Assembly (NCBI RefSeq): GCF_004571075.1
Contig: NZ_SPQP01000025.1
Coordinates: forward strand, 1-59,259
Direction of reading: 5' to 3'
DNA from: Blastococcus sp. TF02A-35
GTDB lineage: Bacteria > Actinomycetota > Actinomycetes > Mycobacteriales > Geodermatophilaceae
Length of the DNA: 59,259 nucleotides
The notes beneath the pieces are model-generated. The model was not told the origin of the DNA. It saw only the letters and a list, made by a program, of their open reading frames with translations, and searched no databases. This document shows positions 42,225 to 49,492 of this stretch, piece by piece (within the stretch, counting starts at the first letter, position 1; each line of letters opens with the position of its first letter). The translations under genes were made by a program, and so were the position numbers.

Positions 42225-43031
42225 ATGGCCGACCCCTCGGATGACGTGACGATGACCTTCGGCGGCAACGCCACGATGCTGCTGCGGGTCGGGGCGTTCA
42301 CCCTGCTCACCGACCCGAGCTTCCTGCACCGGGGGCAGCGGGCCTACCTGGGCAAGGGGCTGTGGACCAAGCGGCTCACCGACCCGGCGCTGCAGCCGAC
42401 CCAGCTGCCGGCCCTCGACGCGATCCTGCTGTCGCACATGCACGGCGACCACTGGGACGACATCGCCACCGACAACCTGGACAAGGCGACGCCCGTCGTC
42501 ACCACACAGGAGGCGGCGAAGGCCCTGAACCGCAAGGGCTTCGCCGCGACGTCGGACCTGCGCCCGTGGCAGCAGCACGTGCTCGCGCAGGGCACCGACG
42601 AGGAGCTGCGGATCACCTCGGTGCCCGGCGTCCACGGGCCCGGGGTGCTGGCGAAAGTGCTGCCGCCGGTGATGGGCAGCGTGCTGGAGCTGGTGCGCGG
42701 CGGCGAGGTGAGCTGGCGCGGCTACATCAGCGGTGACACCCTGTTCCGGCCGTTCCTGGGCGAGGTGCTGGAGCGCTGCGGCCCGCTGGACGTCGTCATC
42801 CCGCACCTGGGCGGCACCAAGGCGCTGGGGCTGACGGTGACGATGGACGGCCGGCAGGGCGCGGACCTGGTGGAGCTGCTCAAGCCGCCGGTGACGGTGC
42901 CGGTCCACTACGACGACTACGACCGGTTCGCCTCGCCGCTGGGCGACTTCGTCGCCGAGGTGGCCCGCCGCCGGCTGCCCGGGACCGTCCGGCCGGCGCA
43001 CCGGGGGGAGACCATCAGCCTGCGGGCGTAG
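42225..43031 (+). CDS. MBL-fold metallo-hydrolase (UlaG-like)
   Basis: A 268-residue metallo-beta-lactamase-fold hydrolase of the UlaG/NAPE-PLD-like group. The metal-binding motif HxHxDH is His71, His73, Asp75, His76 (LLSHMHGDHWDD). Later ligands are in SGDTLF (Asp) and VPVHYDDYDR (His). The N-terminal FGGNATMLLRVGAFTLLTDPSF is typical of the group, which includes lactonases and phosphodiesterases; the substrate is unknown. It is divergent from tldD with 43 bp between starts. It starts at ATG 42225. Confidence 0.88.
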   Translation: MADPSDDVTMTFGGNATMLLRVGAFTLLTDPSFLHRGQRAYLGKGLWTKRLTDPALQPTQLPALDAILLSHMHGDHWDDIATDNLDKATPVVTTQEAAKALNRKGFAATSDLRPWQQHVLAQGTDEELRITSVPGVHGPGVLAKVLPPVMGSVLELVRGGEVSWRGYISGDTLFRPFLGEVLERCGPLDVVIPHLGGTKALGLTVTMDGRQGADLVELLKPPVTVPVHYDDYDRFASPLGDFVAEVARRRLPGTVRPAHRGETISLRA

Positions 43032-43090
43032 CGCGGTGATCATCCCGGCGGCCGACGCGCAGGGACGCCGCCCTGACCGAGGCTCGCTGC

Positions 43091-43558
43091 ATGACGATCA
43101 AGGTGGTTCTCGGCGTGGCAGCGGGTGCGGTGGCGGTGGCCGGGGCGGCGGTGGCGGGTCTCCTGGTGACCATGCCGCCCGGCGTGGACAGCCCGGGCGA
43201 GGTGCTGGCGGAGCTGCAGGGCCACACCGACACCACCGGCTACGCGCGGGCCGACCGCGCGCCGAGCGGTGACGTGCCCGGCTGGACGCGCACGGCGGGC
43301 ACCGACGTCGTCGTCGTGCGGCCCGGGTCGGCCGCCGGCGACGACGGCGGCAGCCGGCGCGTCGACCTCGACCTCGGCGGCGCCACCCCGCCGGCCGACT
43401 GCACCGAGCTGCCGCAGCTGGGCATGCCCTTCGACGGCGGCGGCGGCTGGCCCGACCTCGGCGACGGTCCGGCGCTGCTCTGCGACGGGTGGGTGACCGT
43501 GGTCCTCGACGACCGGCTCTACGCCTGGACCGACGATGCGCTCCTGGCGGGCGGCTGA
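43091..43558 (+). CDS. Hypothetical secreted or membrane-anchored protein
   Basis: A 155-residue protein that I do not recognise. One N-terminal hydrophobic segment ([22 protein letters not shown]) acts as a signal anchor. The remaining 125 residues are extracytoplasmic, Asp/Gly-rich and end LYAWTDDALLAGG. Two Cys (ADCTEL, LLCDGW) could form a disulfide. The ATG at 43091 follows an AGGCTCGCTGC stretch, a weak site. It is convergent with the AHSA1 gene. Confidence 0.6.
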   Translation: MTIKVVLGVAAGAVAVAGAAVAGLLVTMPPGVDSPGEVLAELQGHTDTTGYARADRAPSGDVPGWTRTAGTDVVVVRPGSAAGDDGGSRRVDLDLGGATPPADCTELPQLGMPFDGGGGWPDLGDGPALLCDGWVTVVLDDRLYAWTDDALLAGG

Positions 43559-43562
43559 GCGC

Positions 43563-44048
43563 TCAGCCCTCGGCGAGCAGGGCGTCGAGCTTCTCGTACC
43601 CTTCGTTCACGCCGACCTCCATGCCGCTGGCGACGAAACCGTCGCGGCCCTCGAACGAGTCGACCAGCGACGTCGAGGTGAGCCGGGTGCGCCCGTTGCC
43701 GAGGTCCTCCAGGACGATCCGCTCCAGGGCCACGTCGTCGGGCATGCCCTCGAAGGCGAAGGTCTGGACGATGAGCTGGTCGGTGCGCACCTCGTGGAAG
43801 ACACCGTTGAAGGCGTACTCCTCGCCGTCCTGGCTCATCACGTAGCGGTAGGAGCCGCCGGTGCGGCAGTCGTGCCGGTCGATCCGGACGTCCATGCCCT
43901 TCGGGCCGGTCCAGCGGGCGAACAGCTCGGGGTCCACGTGCGCCCGGAACACCTTCGCGGGCGGGGCATCGAACTCGCGCACGATCCGGACGAGCGGGAC
44001 GTCGGGGTCGACGACGATCTGGGTCTCGCGGTGCGTGGTGCTGGTCAT
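43563..44048 (-). CDS. AHSA1/SRPBCC-family protein
   Basis: A 161-residue START/Bet v1-fold protein of the AHSA1 (activator of Hsp90 homologue-like) group. Landmarks are VRIVREFDAPPAKVFRAHVDPELFARWTGPKGM, GGSYRYVMSQDGEEYAFNGVFHEV and a C-terminal GMEVGVNEGYEKLDALL. Such proteins bind hydrophobic ligands; the role is unknown. It is almost always found behind an ArsR regulator, as here: the ATG overlaps the ArsR stop by 4 bases (ATGA), so the pair forms one transcription unit under two ArsR-type operators. Confidence 0.9.
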   Translation of the reverse strand: MTSTTHRETQIVVDPDVPLVRIVREFDAPPAKVFRAHVDPELFARWTGPKGMDVRIDRHDCRTGGSYRYVMSQDGEEYAFNGVFHEVRTDQLIVQTFAFEGMPDDVALERIVLEDLGNGRTRLTSTSLVDSFEGRDGFVASGMEVGVNEGYEKLDALLAEG

Positions 44049-44398
44049 GGCTGCGTTGCCTTCGCGGGTTGGGGCCCGGCGTCCGGCATCGATCGCAGGA
44101 CGTCGTCCAGACGGCGGTAGCGCTCCTCCGCCTGGCGGCGGTAGCGCTCGATCCACTTCGTCATGAGGTCGAAGACCTCTGCCTCGAGGTGCACCGGACG
44201 GCGCTGGGCCTCCCGGCTCCGGCTCACCAGGCCGGCGTCCTCCAGCACCTTGAGGTGCTTCGAGACGGCCTGGACGGTCACGTCGTAGGGCGCGGCGAGC
44301 TCGTTGACCGTGGCGTCGCCGACCGCGAGCCGCGCCACGATGTCCCGCCGGGTGGGGTCGGCGAGCGCCGAGAACACCCGGGAGAGCGGATCCGCCAC
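44045..44398 (-). CDS. ArsR-family transcriptional repressor
   Basis: A 117-residue winged-helix repressor of the ArsR family, of the subgroup paired with AHSA1-domain genes. The recognition region is FSALADPTRRDIVARLAVGDATVNELAAPYDVTVQAVSKHLKVLEDAGLVSR. No metal-binding Cys pair is present, so a metal sensor role is unlikely. The start is GTG 44398 with GAGGAGGA upstream. Its own promoter carries two operators with the same TCAACC-N4-GGTTGA core, consistent with autorepression. Confidence 0.92.
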   Translation of the reverse strand: MADPLSRVFSALADPTRRDIVARLAVGDATVNELAAPYDVTVQAVSKHLKVLEDAGLVSRSREAQRRPVHLEAEVFDLMTKWIERYRRQAEERYRRLDDVLRSMPDAGPQPAKATQP

Positions 44399-44413
44399 CG
44401 TGTTCCTCCTCGT

Positions 44414-44429
44414 TCAACCTTTCGGTTGA
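44414..44429 (-). promoter_or_regulatory. ArsR-type operator 1 (downstream of the -10)
   Basis: TCAACC-TTTC-GGTTGA, a 6+6 dyad. It lies between the -10 (TAGCGT on the minus strand, 44440-44435) and the ArsR ribosome-binding site, where a bound repressor would block transcription. The same core occurs again at 44460-44475. Confidence 0.82.
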
Positions 44430-44434
44430 GGAAA

Positions 44435-44463
44435 ACGCTAGACCTCTGGCAGGGCGTGGTCAA
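44435..44463 (-). promoter_or_regulatory. Promoter of the arsR-AHSA1 operon
   Basis: On the minus strand, -35 TTGACC (44463-44458) and -10 TAGCGT (44440-44435) are separated by exactly 17 bp. The -35 is overlapped by operator 2, and operator 1 follows the -10. Confidence 0.78.
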
Positions 44464-44475
44464 CCACTTGGTTGA
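44460..44475 (-). promoter_or_regulatory. ArsR-type operator 2 (overlapping the -35)
   Basis: TCAACC-ACTT-GGTTGA, the same dyad core as operator 1, starting 46 bp away from it. It covers the TTGACC -35 element, so binding would hinder RNA polymerase. The centre-to-centre distance of 46 bp is about 4.4 helical turns. Confidence 0.82.
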
Positions 44476-44481
44476 AGAAGG

Positions 44482-45780
44482 TCAGCCCGTGGCCAGGCGG
44501 GCGGCGCGGGCGGCCACGTCGGCCCGCAGCGCGGCGACGTCGACGTTCACCGCGACGCCGCCGCGGACCACCGGCCGGCCGCCGACCCAGACGTCGCGGA
44601 CGTGCCGCCCGGCACCGGACCAGACGAGGTGGGCGAGCACGTCGCCCGGGTCGCCGACCGGCTCGAACACCAGGTCGCGGGTGTCGACGTGCACCAGGTC
44701 GGCCCGGCGGCCGGCCTCGAGCTGCCCGAGGTCAGGGCGGTCGATGGCGTCGGCCGCGGCGCCGGTGGCCAGCCAGAACGCCTCGGCGGCGGTGAGCGCG
44801 GTGGCCGACCGCTCCCGCAGCCGCGCCATCCCGGCGGCCAGGCGCAGGTCGGCGAAGAGGTCGAGGGAGTCGTTGGACGCCGGCCCGTCGGTGCCCAGGG
44901 CCACGCGGATGCCGCGGTCGAGCATCGGGCGGACCGGGGCGACCCCGCTGGCGAGCTTGGCGTTGCTGGCCGGGCAGTGGGCGACGGCGACGTCGTACTC
45001 CCGCCACAGCTCCTGGTCGGCGTCGTCCACGTGCACGCAGTGGGCAGCGAGGACCCGGCCGCCGAGCACGTCGTAGGAGGCCAGCAGCGCGGGGACCGAT
45101 AGGCCGTGCGCGGCGAGCAGGTCCGCACCCTCGGTGGCGGTCTCGGCGACGTGCAGGTGCAGCAGCAGGCCGTGCTCGCGGGCGGCCCGCGCGGCGTCGG
45201 CGAGGAGGGGCAGCGGGACGGTGTAGGCCGCGTGCGGGCCGAGTCCGTACTCGACGGTGCCGTCGTCCGGGGCGGTCGCGGCCAGCCCGACGGCCGCCCG
45301 CAGCTGCTCCTCCATGGGCGGCATGCCGGGCAGCGGGAGGAGCGGGGTGGCGATGACCGCCCGCGCGCCGGTGGCGCCGACGGCGGCGGCGATCCGCTCG
45401 GGGTGGAAGTACATCTCGACGCTGGTGGTGATCCCGTTGCCGAGCATCTCCGCCGACGCCGCGGTCATGGCGACCTCGACGTCCTCGGCCGTCAGGCGGG
45501 CCTCCCGCGGCCACATGACCTCCTGCAGCCAGCGGTCCAGCGGCAGGCCCTCCCCCTGGCCGCGGAACAGCACCATCGCGGCGTGCGAGTGGGTGTTCAC
45601 CAGGCCGGGGGTCAGGACGCCGGGGAGCTCGACGACCTCGGCGTCCCCCGGCGCCGGCGCCTCCCCCGCGGGGCCGACCCAGGTGATCCTCCCGTCGGCG
45701 ACGTCCACGACGGCGTCGGGGACGACGGTTCCGGCGCGGTCACCGAGAACGGCGGCCCGGGCGGTGAAGCGCTGGCGCAT
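44482..45780 (-). CDS. Amidohydrolase (deaminase type, TRZ/ATZ group)
   Basis: A 432-residue amidohydrolase-superfamily enzyme with one metal. Ligands and catalytic residues appear in order: His64 and His66 (GLVNTHSHAAM), His in LLHLHVAETATE, His in LAAHCVHVDD, and Asp in ALGTDGPASNDSLD. The pattern matches the S-adenosylhomocysteine/5'-methylthioadenosine/atrazine deaminase group, which removes amino groups from purine- or triazine-like rings. A purine nucleoside-type substrate is most likely in a chromosome of this sort, but is not proven. It starts at ATG 45780. It is divergent from the dedA gene, with 72 bp between starts. Confidence 0.88.
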   Translation of the reverse strand: MRQRFTARAAVLGDRAGTVVPDAVVDVADGRITWVGPAGEAPAPGDAEVVELPGVLTPGLVNTHSHAAMVLFRGQGEGLPLDRWLQEVMWPREARLTAEDVEVAMTAASAEMLGNGITTSVEMYFHPERIAAAVGATGARAVIATPLLPLPGMPPMEEQLRAAVGLAATAPDDGTVEYGLGPHAAYTVPLPLLADAARAAREHGLLLHLHVAETATEGADLLAAHGLSVPALLASYDVLGGRVLAAHCVHVDDADQELWREYDVAVAHCPASNAKLASGVAPVRPMLDRGIRVALGTDGPASNDSLDLFADLRLAAGMARLRERSATALTAAEAFWLATGAAADAIDRPDLGQLEAGRRADLVHVDTRDLVFEPVGDPGDVLAHLVWSGAGRHVRDVWVGGRPVVRGGVAVNVDVAALRADVAARAARLATG

Positions 45781-45852
45781 ACCTGCCGACGGTAGTGCCG
45801 CCGTCCGCACGCGTCGCGGCAGCGCGCAGCACCCGCCGATACCGTGGGCGGC

Positions 45853-46533
45853 ATGGACCTCCTCGCCGCTGCCTCCTCCGACGAGGGTGGGATCACCGGA
45901 TTCCTGCTCGATCTCGTGGAACGGCTGGGTGCGGTGGGCGTCGGCCTGAGCATCCTGGCCGAGACCGTCATCCCGCCGATCCCCAGCGAGGCGGTGCTGG
46001 GGCTGGCCGGGGTGCTGATCAACCAGGGCCGCATGTCGGTCGTCCCGGTGGTCCTGTTCGCCACCCTGGGGTCGATCCTGGGCGCGATCTTCTTCTACTA
46101 CGTCGGCCGGGCGCTGGGGCCGCGGCGGTCGCACGCCTTCCTCGACCGGCTGCCGCTGGTGAGCACCGAGGACGTGGACAAGACCTTCGCGTGGTTCGAG
46201 CGGCACGGGCGCTCGGCGGTGTTCTTCGGCCGGATGGTGCCGATCGTGCGGAGCTTCATCTCCGTGCCGGCCGGGGTGGTCAGGATGCCGTTCGGCCAGT
46301 TCCTGCTGTTCAGCGCGGCGGGCAGCCTGATCTGGAACAGCCTGCTCATCGGGCTGGGCGTGGCCGCCGGCGACTTCATCGAGGAGAACCTGAAGTACCT
46401 CGACTACGTCGTCGTGGCGGCGGTCGTCGCCGTGGTCGGCTGGCTGGTCTACCGGAAGGTGAGCGGGAAGCTGGACCGTCCGCAGACGGCCGGTGCGGAC
46501 CTGCCGCCGGACGAGCGCGACCAGCCGGCGTGA
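45853..46533 (+). CDS. DedA-family membrane protein
   Basis: A 226-residue polytopic membrane protein of the DedA/SNARE-associated (VTT) family, which includes C55-phosphate and phospholipid flippases. Landmarks are ETVIPPIPSEAVLGLAGVL in the first re-entrant region and the conserved FFGRMVPIVRSFISVPAGVVRMPFGQFLLFSAAGSLIWNSLLIGLG block. Five to six hydrophobic segments are seen. ATG 45853 is chosen; GTG 45844 is only three codons upstream. Its stop overlaps the HAD gene start by 4 bases (GTGA). Confidence 0.92.
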   Translation: MDLLAAASSDEGGITGFLLDLVERLGAVGVGLSILAETVIPPIPSEAVLGLAGVLINQGRMSVVPVVLFATLGSILGAIFFYYVGRALGPRRSHAFLDRLPLVSTEDVDKTFAWFERHGRSAVFFGRMVPIVRSFISVPAGVVRMPFGQFLLFSAAGSLIWNSLLIGLGVAAGDFIEENLKYLDYVVVAAVVAVVGWLVYRKVSGKLDRPQTAGADLPPDERDQPA

Positions 46534-47198
46534 CGCGGCGCCGTCCGGAGGTCGTGGCCTTCGACGTCAACGAGACGCTGCTGGACCTGGCCCCGGTCCG
46601 GGCCGCGCTGGTGGAGGCCGGGCAGCCGGAGTCGCTGCTGGGGACGGTGTTCGCCCGCACGCTGCTGACCGGCTTCGCCGCTGCCGCCGTCGGCTCCTGG
46701 TGCCCGTTCCGGGAGGCGTTCGACGCGGCGCTGGCGCAGGAGGCGGAGCTGCCCGCCGACGTCCGGAGCTCGGTCGCCGACACGTTCCGCGAGCTGTCTC
46801 CGCACCCGGACGTGGAGCCGGCGCTGCGGCGGCTGGGGCAGGCCGGCGTGCGGGTGGTGACCCTGTCGCACGGCTCCCCCGACGTCGCCGAGGCGGGGCT
46901 GGAGCGGGGCGGGATCGCGCCGCTGGTGGAGCGGACCCTGTCCAGCGAGGCGGTCCGCGCGTGGAAGCCGAACCGCGAGGCCTACCTGTGGGCGGCGGGC
47001 ACCTGCGGCGTGGCGCCGGAGCGGATGGCGCTGGTGGCAGCGCACGGCTGGGACGTGCTGGGCGCGCAGCGGGCGGGGCTGACCGGTGCGTGGTTCCCCC
47101 GCAGCGAGCGCACGTACCCGGCCGTGTACGAGGAGCCGCACGTGCGGGCCGAGGACCTGGCGGGCGCGGTGGACGCCCTGCTGGCGCTGCCGGCATGA
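46530..47198 (+). CDS. HAD-superfamily haloacid dehalogenase, type II
   Basis: A 222-residue HAD hydrolase of the 2-haloacid dehalogenase type II group. The nucleophile Asp is in VAFDVNETLLDL (about residue 12), motif II in VVTLSHGSP, and the later Lys and Asp regions in EAVRAWKPNREAY and VAAHGWDVLGAQRAG. Some family members are phosphatases, so activity on haloacids is not certain. It begins with GTG 46530 overlapping the dedA stop and ends overlapping the alpha/beta hydrolase start (ATGA). The three genes form one operon. Confidence 0.87.
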   Translation: MTRRRPEVVAFDVNETLLDLAPVRAALVEAGQPESLLGTVFARTLLTGFAAAAVGSWCPFREAFDAALAQEAELPADVRSSVADTFRELSPHPDVEPALRRLGQAGVRVVTLSHGSPDVAEAGLERGGIAPLVERTLSSEAVRAWKPNREAYLWAAGTCGVAPERMALVAAHGWDVLGAQRAGLTGAWFPRSERTYPAVYEEPHVRAEDLAGAVDALLALPA

Positions 47199-47824
47199 CG
47201 GCGGACCCCGCGCTCGTCGGCACCCCGCACGGCCCGGCCCGGGTGACCAGCGCGGGCGACGGGCGCGCAGGCACCCTCGTGCTCGGCCACGGCGCCGGCG
47301 GGGGCTCGGAGTCCGCGGACCTCGCGCTGCTGGCCGCCGAGGCGGCCGACGCCGGCTGGCTCGTGCACCGCGTGGACCAGCCGTGGCGGGTGGCGGGCAA
47401 GCGCATCGCCCCCGCCCCGCCGCGGCTGGACGAGGCCTGGCACGCGGTGCTCGACCGGCTGCGGCTGCTGGACCGGCTGCCCGGCCGGCTGGTGCTGGGC
47501 GGGCGCAGCGCCGGGGCGCGGGTGGCCTGCCGGACCGCCGCGGAGCAGGGCGCTGCCGGCGTGCTGTCGTTGGCCTTCCCGCTGCACCCGCCGGGCAAGC
47601 CGGAGAAGAGCCGGGCGCCGGAGCTGGTCGCCGTGCCCGTTCCGCTGGTCGTGGTGCAGGGCGAGACCGACGCGATGGGACGGCCGGAGCACGTGGCGGC
47701 AGCGCTGCAGGGCCGGCCGGGGGCCTCGGTGTACGCCGTCCCGGGCGACCACTCGCTGAAGAAGAACCCGCACCTGGTCGCGGCCGCGGCGATGTCGTGG
47801 CTCACCGAGGTGCTGCCCGGCTGA
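47195..47824 (+). CDS. Alpha/beta hydrolase (KANL3/Tex30-like)
   Basis: A 209-residue alpha/beta-hydrolase-fold protein of the KANL3/Tex30 group. The oxyanion region is LVLGHGAGGGSES, the nucleophile Ser is in LVLGGRSAGARVA, the acid lies near GETDAMG, and the catalytic His is in VPGDHSLKK. The substrate is unknown. ATG 47195 overlaps the HAD stop by 4 bases. It is convergent with the HNH gene, whose stop lies 9 bp away. Confidence 0.83.
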   Translation: MTADPALVGTPHGPARVTSAGDGRAGTLVLGHGAGGGSESADLALLAAEAADAGWLVHRVDQPWRVAGKRIAPAPPRLDEAWHAVLDRLRLLDRLPGRLVLGGRSAGARVACRTAAEQGAAGVLSLAFPLHPPGKPEKSRAPELVAVPVPLVVVQGETDAMGRPEHVAAALQGRPGASVYAVPGDHSLKKNPHLVAAAAMSWLTEVLPG

Positions 47825-47832
47825 TCGCTCGC

Positions 47833-49452
47833 TCAGAAGGGCGGCGGGTCCACACCCTCGTACCCGGGCCCCCCGCCGCTGGGCGGCCCGCCGACCTGGG
47901 CCATCAGCTGCGCCTCCCGTGACGGCGCCGGATAGCCCATCGCCGCCCAGTGGCCCGGCGGTCTGGTGGTCCGGGTGACGCCGCTCGGCGTGGTCACGGC
48001 GAGCGCGCCGTCGGGGGACATCTCGAAGCGCCACCCGGGCGCGAACGTCTTGAGCCGGTGGTGCCGGCGGCAGAGGCAGCAGAGGTTCTCGCAGCTCGTC
48101 TCCCCGCCCTCGCCATGCGGGACGACGTGGTCGAGATCGGCCCACCCGGCATGGTTGCCGCAGCCGGGGTAGCGGCAGGTGCGGTCGCGCATCGTCACGA
48201 AGCGGCGCTGGGCCACGGACGGGCGGTACCGGTCCGTCACGGGCGGCCCTCCGAGCACGGAGCAGCGGCAGCCGCCCTGCGGATGGCTCGGGCAGCCCCT
48301 GCGCACCAGGCGCTCCAGCTGCGCAGCGGTCGCGGTCGCTCGCAGGTCGCCGGTCCGGGGGTCGACCAGCGCGAGGTCCAGGGAGCCGCCGGCCGGAGCG
48401 CGGACCCCGCCCGGGAGGAGCCACTCCAGGTGCTCGAGCAGCGCGCGCAGCTGGGGCACCGTGATCGGCTGCCCGTCCACCTCCGCCGGCGCGGCACCCG
48501 CGCCGGCGTCGGTGTCGGCGTCGGCGGGCAACGGCGCGAGCACGGTCAGGTGTGCCGTGACCGGCGGACGGCTGGTGTCCCACGGCCGCAGCACCAGGTC
48601 CGCCAGCGCGGAGACCCGCAGCTCGCCGAGCGGCAGCGACGGGTCGTCGGCCTTGGCGATGCGGGCGTACCGGTCGATCGTGTCCCTGACCGCCGCGGCC
48701 AGCGGGCGAGGCAGGAAGACGGAGAGCTCGGCCATCCCGTCGGCGCGGGGCTTCACGGTCACGTCCGCGCGCCGCTGGGCATGCCTCCGCCGGCGCTCGG
48801 CCGCCTCCTCGTCGTGCCGCAGCAGCTCCGCCCGAGCCGCCGCCCGGAGGCCTGGAACCGACAGCTGGGTGGCACGCGGCAGGACCGCTGCCTCGATCCC
48901 AGCCAGCACCTCCGGCTCGACATCGCGGGCGACCGGCCCGAGCTCGGCCGCCAGGGCACGGGCCCGGGGCCAGTCCAGGTCCCCGTCCGCCAGCGCGCAC
49001 CAGATGCCCGGGAGGAACCCGCGCAGCACGAGGCACTGGTCGGCGAGCGTGGAAGCAGCCGTGCGCGAGCAGTTCAGGACGTGGGCGAGCTCGTCCGCGA
49101 AGAACTCGCTCACCCCGGGCGCCGGCTCGTTCTGCGGACCTGGCCGCCAGTCGGGCGATGCCGCCCCCCGCTCGCCCACCTGCCGGTCGTCGCTGTCGGG
49201 CCGGCGGGACGCGAGCTCGCCGACCAGCTCGGCGCGGTAGGCGGCCAGCCGCGCCTCGAGCACCTGGATGCGCTGCAGCTCGACGGCGATCTCGTCGCCC
49301 GTGCGGGACACCACCGGCATCAGCTCGCCCAGCCGGGTGGGGCGCGCCGTGACGCCGGCCGGCAGCAGCTCGGCCGGCCGGGCAGGCGCGTCGAGGACGT
49401 GGACGGTCACGCCCACGCCGAACCCGAACCCGAACCCACCACCCTCGAACAC
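47833..49452 (-). CDS. DUF222 / HNH endonuclease (REP13E12-type)
   Basis: A 539-residue protein of the 13E12-repeat family: an N-terminal DUF222 domain (about residues 60-340, with ELAHVLNCSRTAASTLADQC and LPRPLAAAVRDTIDRYARI), then a C-terminal HNH nuclease (about 425-475). The nuclease has zinc pairs CRYPGC and CCLCRRHH and the core LDHVVPHGEGGETSCENL. These genes are multi-copy in actinobacteria and several mycobacterial ones are LexA-controlled; the cellular role is not settled. The likely start, GTG 49452, lies inside a perfect LexA palindrome and just after a possible -10, so the message may be leaderless. The first residues are a GFGFGFGVGV repeat from tandem 6-bp units. Confidence 0.9.
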   Translation of the reverse strand: MFEGGGFGFGFGVGVTVHVLDAPARPAELLPAGVTARPTRLGELMPVVSRTGDEIAVELQRIQVLEARLAAYRAELVGELASRRPDSDDRQVGERGAASPDWRPGPQNEPAPGVSEFFADELAHVLNCSRTAASTLADQCLVLRGFLPGIWCALADGDLDWPRARALAAELGPVARDVEPEVLAGIEAAVLPRATQLSVPGLRAAARAELLRHDEEAAERRRRHAQRRADVTVKPRADGMAELSVFLPRPLAAAVRDTIDRYARIAKADDPSLPLGELRVSALADLVLRPWDTSRPPVTAHLTVLAPLPADADTDAGAGAAPAEVDGQPITVPQLRALLEHLEWLLPGGVRAPAGGSLDLALVDPRTGDLRATATAAQLERLVRRGCPSHPQGGCRCSVLGGPPVTDRYRPSVAQRRFVTMRDRTCRYPGCGNHAGWADLDHVVPHGEGGETSCENLCCLCRRHHRLKTFAPGWRFEMSPDGALAVTTPSGVTRTTRPPGHWAAMGYPAPSREAQLMAQVGGPPSGGGPGYEGVDPPPF

Positions 49453-49460
49453 GTGTTCGA
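49445..49460 (-). promoter_or_regulatory. LexA (SOS) box at the HNH gene start codon
   Basis: TCGAACACGTGTTCGA is a 16-bp perfect palindrome and matches the mycobacterial/actinobacterial LexA consensus TCGAAC-N4-GTTCGA exactly. The GTG start codon of the HNH gene lies within it (49452-49450). A -10-like TACTCT follows on the upstream side (minus strand, 49465-49460). Confidence 0.92.
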
Positions 49461-49492
49461 GAGTAGGGCAGGGGTCCGACAGTTTCCGCAGG

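Noticed and set aside
49376-49440. CRISPR-like or minisatellite repeat at the start of the HNH gene (repeated CCGAAC units)
   Set aside because: It is a short run of 6-bp coding repeats (Gly-Phe) without spacers.
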